From assembly GCA_028871795.1 (NCBI GenBank), contig JAGWMG010000002.1:264106-328105 (forward strand): a stretch of 64,000 bases of DNA. Reading direction: 5' to 3'. This document shows positions 20,754-28,234 of this stretch, piece after piece; position 1 is the first letter of the stretch; each line of letters starts with the position of its first letter. Below the pieces are notes generated by a model. It was not told the origin of the DNA and made no database searches. It saw only the letters and a list, made by a program, of their open reading frames with translations. The position numbers were made by a program, and so were the translations under genes. The stretch is from Alphaproteobacteria bacterium. Its GTDB lineage: Bacteria > Pseudomonadota > Alphaproteobacteria > Micropepsales > Micropepsaceae.

Positions 20754-22457
20754 GTGAGCACGACGCTTGACCCGTCGTCTTCAGGGTTTACCGTTCGGGG
20801 CATGGGCGGGGGAATGACCGGCAGAGTTGCGGCCGTGGCGCTGTTTGCGGCGGCGGCCCATGGCCAGAGTGTGGTGCCTGCGCCTTCTTCCTCGGCCTAC
20901 GTGATCCGTTACGACCACTGGTCGGCGAACGACGAGAAGGATTATGGGCGCTTCATCGCCGAGCTGGGTGATTCCGGCTGCGCCACAGTGGACCGCTGTC
21001 TGCACGATGCACGCAATCCGTTCCGCGGCACGGACCCGCCGGGCACGGTGTTCGATTCGGACTGCGCCGATTTCCCCTATGTGCTGCGCTTCTATTTCGC
21101 CTGGAAACGGAGCCTGCCATTTTCCTACGAGAGCGAGGTCCAGCCCCGCGGCGCAACCAACGACCTGCGCTACACCCGCCTCGGCAACTCGGTTGCCGGC
21201 CGCGCCGAGCCGGCCGGCGGCAACGGCTACGCCATCCTGGACACGATGCGCGACGCGGTGTCCTCGGCCAGCTACCGCATTGATCCGGACCTGGAAGAGC
21301 CTTACGAGCAGGATCTCTACTCCCCCGCCATCGCGGTCGGATCGATCCGGCCGGGCACCGTGGTCTACGACCCCAACGGTCATCTGATCACGGTGTGGCG
21401 GGTCGACCCGGACGGCCGCATCCATTATTTCGACGCCCATCCCGACCGCTCGGTAACCCGGGGCTTCTACGATCTGCGTTTCGTGCGTTCTTCTCCGGGC
21501 ATGGGCGCGGGCTTCAAGAACTGGCGGCCACAGACCCTCGTCGGCGCCGCCAAACAGGCGGACGGCACCTATACGGGCGGCCATATCGTGCTCGCCGCCA
21601 ACAAGGACATACCCGATTTTTCCGACGAGCAGTATTTCGGCAACGGAGTGCGGCCCGAAGACAACACCGATTGGAACGAAGGTGTGTTCACGCTGAACAA
21701 CGAGGTCCTCGACTATTACGACTTCGTGCGCGCCAAACTGGCAGGCGGCACCCTCTCCTTCGATCCGCTCCGCGAAATCGCGGACATGGTCGATTCCAAC
21801 TGCGCCGACCTGCAATACCGCGTCCAGGCCGTCGATCTCGCCATCCAGCAGGGCCTCGACAACCAGCCCGAGCCCGAACGGCTGCCGCCCAACATCTACG
21901 GAACGGAAGGAGACTGGGAGACCTATTCCACGCCGTCGCGCGACGCCCGCCTGAAGACCGCCTTCAAGGAACTGCGCGATACCGCGGAGCGCTTCGTGCG
22001 CATGGCGGACAGCCACGACAAGAAGCTCAACTATCACGGAAAGAATCTCGCCGCCGATCTTCTCGGCGTCTACGACCGCCGCGCTGCGACGTGCCGCATC
22101 GCCTACACGCGCAGTGACGGCTCGCATGTTGCACTCGGCTACGAACAGGCGCGTCTGCGGCTGTTCGACATGTCGTTCGATCCGTACCAGTGCGTCGAAC
22201 GCCGCTGGGGGGCGAGCGCGGGCGACGAATTCGCGCCGTGCGCCGACAACACCATCAAGACCGCCTGGTACGAGGCCGAACGCAATCTGCGCAACCAGAT
22301 CGACCGCACCTATGACGCGCGGATGGATTTCTCCTTGGCGGAACTGAAGACGCCGGGGCCCGGCAAGGGCGTCCCCGCGCCGCCGGATACGGACGTGCGG
22401 GCTTATCTGATGTCGCGGATGCGGCTGACCTCCGCACGGCTTGAGCGGCGGTTCTAG
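20754..22457 (+). CDS. Uncharacterised secreted protein with possible papain-like Cys-His-Asp triad
   Basis: A 567-residue protein if GTG 20754 is used; ATGs at 20802 and 20814 would start directly before a signal-peptide-like stretch (RVAAVALFAAAAHGQS) and one of them is more likely real. I do not recognise the family. The mature part holds DSDCADFPYVLRFYFAWKR (Cys104), then PNGHLITVWRV (His210) and IHYFDAHPD (Asp227), the order and spacing of a papain/NlpC-like catalytic triad; GTVVYDPNGHLITVW resembles the strand around the CHAP/NlpC histidine. The C-terminal half is rich in charged helices and has paired cysteines. A cell-wall or peptide hydrolase is an inference only. It is divergent from modB. 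Confidence 0.6.
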   Translation: MSTTLDPSSSGFTVRGMGGGMTGRVAAVALFAAAAHGQSVVPAPSSSAYVIRYDHWSANDEKDYGRFIAELGDSGCATVDRCLHDARNPFRGTDPPGTVFDSDCADFPYVLRFYFAWKRSLPFSYESEVQPRGATNDLRYTRLGNSVAGRAEPAGGNGYAILDTMRDAVSSASYRIDPDLEEPYEQDLYSPAIAVGSIRPGTVVYDPNGHLITVWRVDPDGRIHYFDAHPDRSVTRGFYDLRFVRSSPGMGAGFKNWRPQTLVGAAKQADGTYTGGHIVLAANKDIPDFSDEQYFGNGVRPEDNTDWNEGVFTLNNEVLDYYDFVRAKLAGGTLSFDPLREIADMVDSNCADLQYRVQAVDLAIQQGLDNQPEPERLPPNIYGTEGDWETYSTPSRDARLKTAFKELRDTAERFVRMADSHDKKLNYHGKNLAADLLGVYDRRAATCRIAYTRSDGSHVALGYEQARLRLFDMSFDPYQCVERRWGASAGDEFAPCADNTIKTAWYEAERNLRNQIDRTYDARMDFSLAELKTPGPGKGVPAPPDTDVRAYLMSRMRLTSARLERRF

Positions 22458-22490
22458 GCCGCTTTAGCCCACAGGGTCCCGCCAAAGAAA

Positions 22491-22515
22491 AAGCGCGGCG
22501 GAAGCCGCCGCGCTT
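22491..22515 (-). terminator. Terminator of the tonB-exbBDD-TPR operon
   Basis: AAGCGCGGCG and CGCCGCGCTT form a perfect 10-base stem around a 5-base loop. On the minus strand a TTTTTCTTT run follows, 26 bases after the TPR gene stop. It may also serve the plus-strand gene ending at 22457. Confidence 0.8.
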
Positions 22516-22540
22516 GAATCCCCCTCGAACCGAAAAGCGA

Positions 22541-23692
22541 TTAGTGGGCGCGCACGTACAACGACCACAGATGCGAGATCATCTCGTTGTTCGGCGTGTG
22601 ATTCGCCTTGGCGAAGGCCCTCAGCGCCGCGTCCTTCTGCCCGGCGTCGTAAAGCGCCTGACCGAGACGGATCTGCGCGTTGTCCTGGTCGCTCACGCCC
22701 TTGCCGATGCCGGCCTGGATCGCGGCGACGGCGTCCGCGTAGCGGCCCATGCCGCAATAGTTCTCGCCGAGCTTGACCAGCAGATCGCCGGTCTTCGCCG
22801 CGTTGGCGGCCGCCACGGTCTTCGGCAGATTAGCGAGGTCGCTCGCGGCGCTCGATTTGGCGAGATTGAACAGGCGCTGGGCGCGGTTGTCGTGCAGCAT
22901 CTTGGCCTGAAAACCCTTCTGGACGACGTTGACCGCTTCGCTCGGCAGGCCGAACTGGATCGCCAGGGTGGCGAGCAGAAAGTAGTCGCTGTCGCTCGAC
23001 AGCGTGCCGGTCAAAAGTTTGATGCGGTTGATGTCCAGCGTCTGATGGTCGGACAGGGCCTTGGAGGCTTCCGCCAGCTTCAGGAGCCGCGCCCAGTATT
23101 CCGGCTTGCCGGTCGTGGCGACGAGCTGCTCGACGGCGGAGCGCATCATGGCGTCGTCGTGGGTCTCGTAGGCGCAACGCATCTGCAGATCGAGCATGTC
23201 CTGGCCGAGGCCGGAATGTTCGCCGGCATAGCGCGTGCATTCCCTGTAGGAGCCCGCGCGATAATAGGCCTGGGCGATGATTACCATATTGGCGCCGTTG
23301 AGGATGCCGTATCTGCGCAGCAGGTCGGCGTCGTTGATCGCTTCGCTGTAGCGGCCGGCGCGATAGTCGGCGTCGAACTTGGCCTGGGCGCCGACGGCGT
23401 CGCTGACGCCGACCGAGCCGCCGGACTTGACCTCGATGTATTGCTTGGTTTTGGCAATCGTCGCCTGTTCTTCGGAGGTAAGCCCGCCCGCAGCCTCGGC
23501 TTCGCGCACATGCGCCATGGCGGCCTGGTAATTGCCGGAGGCGGCGGCTGCCAGAGCGGCCTGCAGCGGCTTGCCGACGACGGCGCGCACGGCCGCCTCG
23601 GCGGGTGTGGCGGTCAAGCCACCACCGGCCACAGCCATGACAACGCCCAACAAGAGCGCCGTGGCGACGGCGCGCAGCTTCTTCAGGAACAT
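22541..23692 (-). CDS. Exported TPR-repeat protein of the TonB operon
   Basis: A 383-residue exported protein. ATG 23692 is chosen because it starts a signal peptide (MFLKKLRAVATALLLGVVMAVAGG...) and has a GAGG-type ribosome site; 18 upstream residues in the longer frame do not look coding. The rest is helical with tetratricopeptide-like repeats, for example AAASGNYQAAMAHVREAEAA, YRAGRYSEAINDADLLRRYG and LYDAGQKDAALRAFAKANHT. Proteins of this kind often close tonB-exbBDD operons and may brace the transducer in the periplasm. Exact function unknown. Confidence 0.75.
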   Translation of the reverse strand: MFLKKLRAVATALLLGVVMAVAGGGLTATPAEAAVRAVVGKPLQAALAAAASGNYQAAMAHVREAEAAGGLTSEEQATIAKTKQYIEVKSGGSVGVSDAVGAQAKFDADYRAGRYSEAINDADLLRRYGILNGANMVIIAQAYYRAGSYRECTRYAGEHSGLGQDMLDLQMRCAYETHDDAMMRSAVEQLVATTGKPEYWARLLKLAEASKALSDHQTLDINRIKLLTGTLSSDSDYFLLATLAIQFGLPSEAVNVVQKGFQAKMLHDNRAQRLFNLAKSSAASDLANLPKTVAAANAAKTGDLLVKLGENYCGMGRYADAVAAIQAGIGKGVSDQDNAQIRLGQALYDAGQKDAALRAFAKANHTPNNEMISHLWSLYVRAH

Positions 23693-23774
23693 CAGAGACC
23701 TCTTCTCACAACCTTTGAACGCAGCTCTCCGAAGCACGCTTGGCATGCTGGAGAAACTGCGGCCGCCCCTCGCA

Positions 23775-24200
23775 CTACTGCATATACTGTTCTAGACCGG
23801 TAAACCCGATCTTCTTCACGCCAAGCCGTTGCGCGTCCGCAAGCAACTTTGCAACAATATCATATTTCGCGAGTTTGTTCGGATTAAGGTGGATTTCCGG
23901 CTGATTATCCGACGTCTCGCCTATGTTCTGGAAATAGGAATCCAAGGTGGGGCGGTCGACCGGCTGCCCGTTCCACAGGATCGAGCCGTCGAAATCGACC
24001 ACCAGATTATCAATCACGGGTAGAATCTTCGGCGGCGGCTGGTTGGGCACCGGCATGTCCAGCTTCACCGCATGGGTCTGGATCGGCAGCGTGACGATGA
24101 GCATGACGAGCAGAACGAGCATCACGTCGATCAGCGGCGTGGTGTTCATTTCCACCATGACGTCTTGTTCGCCGCTTGGTGATCCGACATTCATTGCCAT
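23775..24200 (-). CDS. exbD: ExbD/TolR family biopolymer transport protein (second copy)
   Basis: A 141-residue inner-membrane protein with a short N-terminus, a single membrane segment (MNTTPLIDVMLVLLVMLIVTLPIQTHAVKLDMP) containing the conserved proton-path aspartate in LIDVMLV, and a periplasmic ExbD domain ending GVKKIGFTGLEQYMQ. It sits 31 bases after the first exbD gene. Two ExbD proteins per operon are common in tonB-exbBDD clusters of Gram-negative bacteria and may form a hetero-dimer within the ExbB pentamer. Confidence 0.93.
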   Translation of the reverse strand: MAMNVGSPSGEQDVMVEMNTTPLIDVMLVLLVMLIVTLPIQTHAVKLDMPVPNQPPPKILPVIDNLVVDFDGSILWNGQPVDRPTLDSYFQNIGETSDNQPEIHLNPNKLAKYDIVAKLLADAQRLGVKKIGFTGLEQYMQ

Positions 24201-24231
24201 GGCAATAACACCTTCCTAAATCGCTCGACGC

Positions 24232-24681
24232 CTAATTGGAGCCGTTACGCGGTTCGGTGATGAATCCGACTTTCGGCACGCCCGCTTCCTGAGCCGCCAG
24301 AACGACGCGGCCCACAGCCTGGAACCGCACCCTCTCGTCGGCCCGGATATGCACTTCAGGAAACCCGCCGGCACTGCCGGCCGCTTTTTTCAGCGCATCC
24401 ACAAAGCGGCCGCGCAACTCGCCGTAATCGACCAGCTGGTTGTTGAAGTAGACGTTCTCGTCCTTGTCCACAGCGATCACGATGTTCTCCGGCTTGGTGA
24501 CCGTCGCGATGTTTTTCGCGTTGGGAAGCTCGACGGGCACCACCTTCAGTGCGACCGGGATCGTGATCAGAAAGATGATCAGCATCACGAGCATGATATC
24601 CACCAACGGCGTGGTGTTGATCGCGCTGGTCAGATGCGCCTCTTCCACGTCCTTGCCGGACTGAACATTCAAAGCAGCCAT
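24232..24681 (-). CDS. exbD: ExbD/TolR family biopolymer transport protein (first copy)
   Basis: A 149-residue ExbD with the membrane segment INTTPLVDIMLVMLIIFLIT carrying the conserved aspartate, then a periplasmic domain (VDKDENVYFNNQLVDYGELR ... VHIRADERVRFQAVGRVVLA) ending VPKVGFITEPRNGSN. It lies 37 bases after exbB, so all four transducer genes are probably one transcript. Together with ExbB it forms the proton-driven motor for TonB. Confidence 0.93.
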   Translation of the reverse strand: MAALNVQSGKDVEEAHLTSAINTTPLVDIMLVMLIIFLITIPVALKVVPVELPNAKNIATVTKPENIVIAVDKDENVYFNNQLVDYGELRGRFVDALKKAAGSAGGFPEVHIRADERVRFQAVGRVVLAAQEAGVPKVGFITEPRNGSN

Positions 24682-24718
24682 GGCTTGCTCTCCACGAACC
24701 TAAATCTCGAAAACCGTG

Positions 24719-25549
24719 CTATTTGCCCTTCGAGACAAGGTAGGTCTGCAGGTCGCCGGCGAACCCGCGAAGCTTCTCCGTGATCACCTTATTGCGGCGA
24801 ACGAGATAGTTGTAGAACAGCACCGCCGGCACCGCCGCGAACAGGCCGATGGCGGTCATAACAAGCGCCTCGCCCACCGGGCCCGCGACCTTGTCGATCG
24901 ACGGCTGGCCGGACAAACCGATGGCCAGAAGGGCCTTCAGAATGCCCCACACCGTTCCGAACAGACCGACGAACGGAGCCACCGAACCGACCGACGCCAG
25001 CCAGGTGATGCCGCCGCCGCCGAGCGAGCCCGTGGCGTCTTCAAGCTGGCGCGACAGCGACATGGCGATCCAGTCGTTCTGATTGACCAGCGTGGTGCCG
25101 CCCTGCGACGCCTTCACGCCCGCTTCCGCGATGGCGCGGAACATCGAATTCTTCGGCAGTTTGTCGATGCCTTCGTGGAGCGTGCTCGAGGTCCAGAAAC
25201 GGCGCTCGACGGTGCGCGCCTGGCCGAGGATGCGGTTCTGGTCCATGTACTTGGTGAAGAAGAAGAAGAAGCTGCCCAAGGACATGATGCTCAGCGTGAT
25301 CAGAACGCTGTAAGAGACCGGGTCCTTCTTCTTGATGATGTCCATCAGACCGTAGGGGTTCTCTTGCGGCGCCGCGGCGACCGCGGGAGCCTTGATGACC
25401 TGCGGACCGGCAACCGCGGGTGCGGCCGGAGCGGCGGTGGTCGTGGCCGGCGCCTGCGCGCCGCCTGTGGCTTGCGCCAGCACGGGGCCGACGCTCAAAC
25501 CTGTGAGAAGGACGAAAGCGGCTGCGATCGTCAGGTGTTTCGAGATCAT
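24719..25549 (-). CDS. exbB: ExbB/TolQ/MotA family proton channel with cleavable leader
   Basis: A 276-residue protein. A signal peptide (MISKHLTIAAAFVLLTGLSVGPVLA) and an Ala/Pro-rich linker precede three membrane segments at about residues 80-100, 170-190 and 215-240. The MotA/ExbB signature is seen in LASVGSVAPFVGLFGTVWGI and GPVGEALVMTAIGLFAAVPAVLFYN. It is the motor subunit for the TonB encoded upstream. The extended exported N-terminus is a feature of the longer ExbB subgroup. Confidence 0.94.
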   Translation of the reverse strand: MISKHLTIAAAFVLLTGLSVGPVLAQATGGAQAPATTTAAPAAPAVAGPQVIKAPAVAAAPQENPYGLMDIIKKKDPVSYSVLITLSIMSLGSFFFFFTKYMDQNRILGQARTVERRFWTSSTLHEGIDKLPKNSMFRAIAEAGVKASQGGTTLVNQNDWIAMSLSRQLEDATGSLGGGGITWLASVGSVAPFVGLFGTVWGILKALLAIGLSGQPSIDKVAGPVGEALVMTAIGLFAAVPAVLFYNYLVRRNKVITEKLRGFAGDLQTYLVSKGK

Positions 25550-25579
25550 GTCAGTACTACTCCGTGGCTGTCTTAATTA

Positions 25580-25611
25580 AACCCGTATCGTTCTATTGAA
25601 CCCGTATCGTT
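25580..25611. repeat. Short direct repeat between tonB and exbB
   Basis: AACCCGTATCGTT occurs twice with a 19-base period (25580-25592 and 25599-25611) in the 80-base gap between tonB and exbB. It could be a protein-binding site or a replication-slippage duplication of 19 bases. No promoter motif is obvious nearby. Confidence 0.55.
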
Positions 25612-25629
25612 TTGTCTTTCGGCAGCGGC

Positions 25630-26238
25630 TCACTTGAGTCTCCATTGCACGTTTGCCCTCAATCCGACCGCGACTGGTTTGCCCGCTTCGATGGCCGGGT
25701 GGTAGTGCCAGTCCACCACGCAGTTCAGTGCGGCAGCATCAAGGCGTTCCGATCCGCTCGACTTGGCCACCGTGGGATTGGTGACGGTGCCGTCGGCGGT
25801 CACAGTGAATGCAACCTGAGTGGTTCCTTCTTCGCCGAGACGCTGTGAAATCGACGGATAATTCTGCTGGCAGGTGTGCGGCCTGCCGTACGACACCGGC
25901 GAAGAGATCAGCACCGTTGCCACCTTGCTCTGCGTCGTGATGGTGTTGGTCGGCGCCGTTTCCTGCATGATGACGATGTCGGGCGCCGGCACGAAGGGCG
26001 GCGGGGGAGCCTTGAGCTCCGGCGGGGGCGGCGGCGGCGTTTTGTCCGGAAGCTTTTCGGGCAGCACCTCGACCTTGATGACCTCGTTGAGCTTTTGCAC
26101 CATCGTTAGCGCCAAGCCGGACGAGAGCGCCCATCCGATGCCGAGGACGATCCCCGCCGAGGCAGCCAGCGAGACCACGCGACTAGGCGCTAACCAAGAG
26201 CTATGTATGGCTCTTATAGAGTGTTTTGGCTGTTCCAT
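25630..26238 (-). CDS. tonB: TonB energy transducer of the exbBDD operon
   Basis: A 202-residue TonB with a short basic N-terminus, one membrane segment (VVSLAASAGIVLGIGWALSSGLAL, about 21-44), a proline-rich periplasmic spacer (KTPPPPPPELKAPPPPFVPAP, about 67-87) and a C-terminal domain with YPSISQRLGEEGTTQVAFTV and DWHYHPAIEAGKPVAVG. It spans the periplasm to energise outer-membrane receptors such as the one at 45176-48235. It is the first gene of the operon; the region upstream (26239-26726) must hold its promoter. Confidence 0.93.
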   Translation of the reverse strand: MEQPKHSIRAIHSSWLAPSRVVSLAASAGIVLGIGWALSSGLALTMVQKLNEVIKVEVLPEKLPDKTPPPPPPELKAPPPPFVPAPDIVIMQETAPTNTITTQSKVATVLISSPVSYGRPHTCQQNYPSISQRLGEEGTTQVAFTVTADGTVTNPTVAKSSGSERLDAAALNCVVDWHYHPAIEAGKPVAVGLRANVQWRLK

Positions 26239-26726
26239 GGATTTACCGGTACCTGATAAAACTGAACCCGGCGCAACCGCGCCGGGCCTTGCCGTTGCGG
26301 ACCAAGCTCACATGTCCCCTCTGCGCACCCGTTCTTGCGGGTGCTCCGCTGTCTTTAAGGCAATCGTAAACATCGTTCGCCAACCGGTCCAGAGGGTCCG
26401 ACGAGAAATGCCGATTCTCACAAAGCTTGGTTAACAACGCACAAACCACCGAGTCGTTTCCCCGTCATTACAACGTCTCATAACATTGTTGTAAAAAACA
26501 CAAGAGAAAATCTTGCGTTTTGACTTGCGACGCTCGTCTTTTTTGCGCGCGACCAATCGGCGCGGTGCGCGTGCCGCCGGTGAAAAGCGCATTGTACGAA
26601 ACAGTTTACCGGCGGTGCGGCGACTGCCACCGACGGCTTTTGCCGCGTTGCAATATGAGTTCACATAACCGCGAATATGCCGGATGCTTCGCCTGAACGC
26701 TGAATTCTCGAAGAAGGAATTACACC
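26239..26726. other. Divergent intergenic region between tonB and gloA
   Basis: 488 bases without a supported gene. It holds a GC-rich hairpin CCCGGCGC-aac-CGCGCCGGG near 26268, a second small hairpin with arms GCACCC and GGGTGC near 26325-26342, and an AT-rich stretch at about 26440-26540 unlike the rest of the window, where promoters for the tonB operon and possibly gloA should lie. No clear -35/-10 pair, Fur-box or riboswitch could be assigned. Confidence 0.5.
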
Positions 26727-27167
26727 ATGCGCTACCTGCATAGCATGATCCGGGTGGGCAACCTGGAAGCGACACTCGATTTCTTTTGCGCCAAGCTCGG
26801 ATTCAGCGAAATGCACCGCATGGAAAACGATAAAGGCCGCTTTACGCTGGTGTTTCTGGCGGCGCCCGGCGATCGCGAACGGGCGGCACGCGAAGAGGCG
26901 CCGGTGGTCGAGCTCACTTACAATTGGGATTTGGAAGCCTATGCCGGCGGCCGCAATTTCGGGCATCTCGCCTACGCCGTGGACGACATTTACGCAACGT
27001 GCGCAAAGCTGATGGCGGCGGGCGTCGCGATCAACCGGCCGCCGCGCGACGGCCGCATGGCGTTTGTGCGCACGCCAGACGGTATCTCGATCGAACTGCT
27101 GCAGGAAGGCGCCGCCTTGGCGCCCAAGGACCCCTGGGCGTCGATGCCAAATACCGGCAGTTGGTAG
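26727..27167 (+). CDS. gloA: Lactoylglutathione lyase (glyoxalase I)
   Basis: A 146-residue cytoplasmic enzyme that turns the methylglyoxal-glutathione hemithioacetal into S-lactoylglutathione. Family blocks: YLHSMIRVGNLEATLDFFCAKLG with the first metal-ligand histidine (H5), VVELTYNWDLEAYAGGRNFGHLAY with a ligand Glu and His, and GISIELLQ with the last Glu. A good AGAAGGA ribosome site precedes the ATG. Threonine aldolase follows by seven bases, so the two are co-transcribed; threonine breakdown is a source of methylglyoxal, which could link them. Confidence 0.94.
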   Translation: MRYLHSMIRVGNLEATLDFFCAKLGFSEMHRMENDKGRFTLVFLAAPGDRERAAREEAPVVELTYNWDLEAYAGGRNFGHLAYAVDDIYATCAKLMAAGVAINRPPRDGRMAFVRTPDGISIELLQEGAALAPKDPWASMPNTGSW

Positions 27168-27174
27168 AAATCCG

Positions 27175-28209
27175 ATGAACTTCTCGTCCGACAATTCCTA
27201 CGGCGCCTGGCCGGAGATCGTAACGGCGATCGGCGCGGCCGCCGCGGGCGCGGTTGCTTCCTACGGCGGCGACGCGCTCACCGCGAAGGTCCGTGCGCGG
27301 TTGTGCGAATTGTTCGAGCGCGAAGTCGCGGTGTTCCCCGTCATCAGCGGCACCGCCGCCAATGCGCTGGCGCTGGCGACATTGGTGCCGCCGCACGGCG
27401 CGGTCTTCTGCCATGGCGAGAGCCACATCGCGGTCGACGAATGCGGCGCGCCGGAATTCTTCACCCACGGCGCCAAGCTGGTGCCGCTCGAAGGCGACGG
27501 CGGCAAGCTCGTTCCCGAAACGCTGGAGCGCGCGCTTTCCCATTTCCACAAGGGTTTCGTGCATCACGTACAGCCCGCGGCCGTCAGCATCACACAGTCC
27601 ACCGAGTTGGGAACGGTTTACAAGCCGGGCGAGATCGCGCCGCTTGCGGCGCTGGCGCGCGCCCACGGCATGAAGATGCACATGGACGGTGCCCGCTTCG
27701 CCAACGCGCTGGCCAGTCTCAAATGCACGCCGGCGCAAGCGACCTGGCGCGCCGGTGTCGACGCCATGTCCTTCGGCGCCACCAAGAACGGTGCGCTGGG
27801 TGCGGAGGCGGTGATCTTCTTCGATCCGGCGCAGGCGCGCGACTTCGAGTATCGCCGCAAGAAGGCGGGCCATCTGCTGTCCAAGATGCGCTTCGTCTCC
27901 GCCCAGCTCGACGCCTATCTTGACGGCACGCGCTGGCTCGAGCGCGCCGGAAGGGCCAACAGGTTGGCGCGCAAGCTGGCGCAGGGCCTGGAAGACATCC
28001 CCGGCGTGCAGCTCGCCCATCCGGTGGAAGCCAACGCCGTGTTCGCGGTTGTGCCCGATGCCACGCTGGCGCGGCTGCGCGGGCACGGGGCGGCGTTCTA
28101 CGATTGGGCCCCGCCGGAGAACGGGCGCACGCTGGTGCGCCTGGTCACCTCCTTCGCCACGCCGGAAGCGGACGTGGAACGGTTCGTGAAAATCGCGAAT
28201 GGCGAATAA
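27175..28209 (+). CDS. ltaE: Low-specificity L-threonine aldolase
   Basis: A 344-residue PLP enzyme that splits L-threonine/allo-threonine into glycine and acetaldehyde. It begins MNFSSDNSYGAWPEIVTAI as the family does; the PLP-binding lysine is in SFGATKNGALGAEAV, and the histidine that stacks on PLP in CHGESHIAVDECGA. Start ATG 27175 is a few bases after the gloA stop. It ends at a perfect hairpin shared with the convergent autotransporter gene. Confidence 0.94.
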   Translation: MNFSSDNSYGAWPEIVTAIGAAAAGAVASYGGDALTAKVRARLCELFEREVAVFPVISGTAANALALATLVPPHGAVFCHGESHIAVDECGAPEFFTHGAKLVPLEGDGGKLVPETLERALSHFHKGFVHHVQPAAVSITQSTELGTVYKPGEIAPLAALARAHGMKMHMDGARFANALASLKCTPAQATWRAGVDAMSFGATKNGALGAEAVIFFDPAQARDFEYRRKKAGHLLSKMRFVSAQLDAYLDGTRWLERAGRANRLARKLAQGLEDIPGVQLAHPVEANAVFAVVPDATLARLRGHGAAFYDWAPPENGRTLVRLVTSFATPEADVERFVKIANGE

Positions 28210-28231
28210 GTACTATTCGCCATTCGCTTTT
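28195..28231. terminator. Bidirectional terminator between ltaE and the autotransporter gene
   Basis: A perfect 14-base stem (28195-28208 with 28214-28227, arms GCGAATGGCGAATA and its complement) around AGTAC, followed on the plus strand by TTTT. It overlaps the last codons of ltaE and precedes the convergent stop codon at 28235. Confidence 0.8.
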
Positions 28232-28234
28232 CGT

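Noticed and set aside
25985..26050. Proline-coding GC-rich run in tonB, as a repeat element
   Set aside because: It is simply the Pro-rich periplasmic spacer of TonB.
26431..26775. 114-residue minus-strand frame in the tonB-gloA gap
   Set aside because: Overlaps the gloA start, lies in AT-rich promoter-like sequence and has an unusual Arg/Cys-rich composition.
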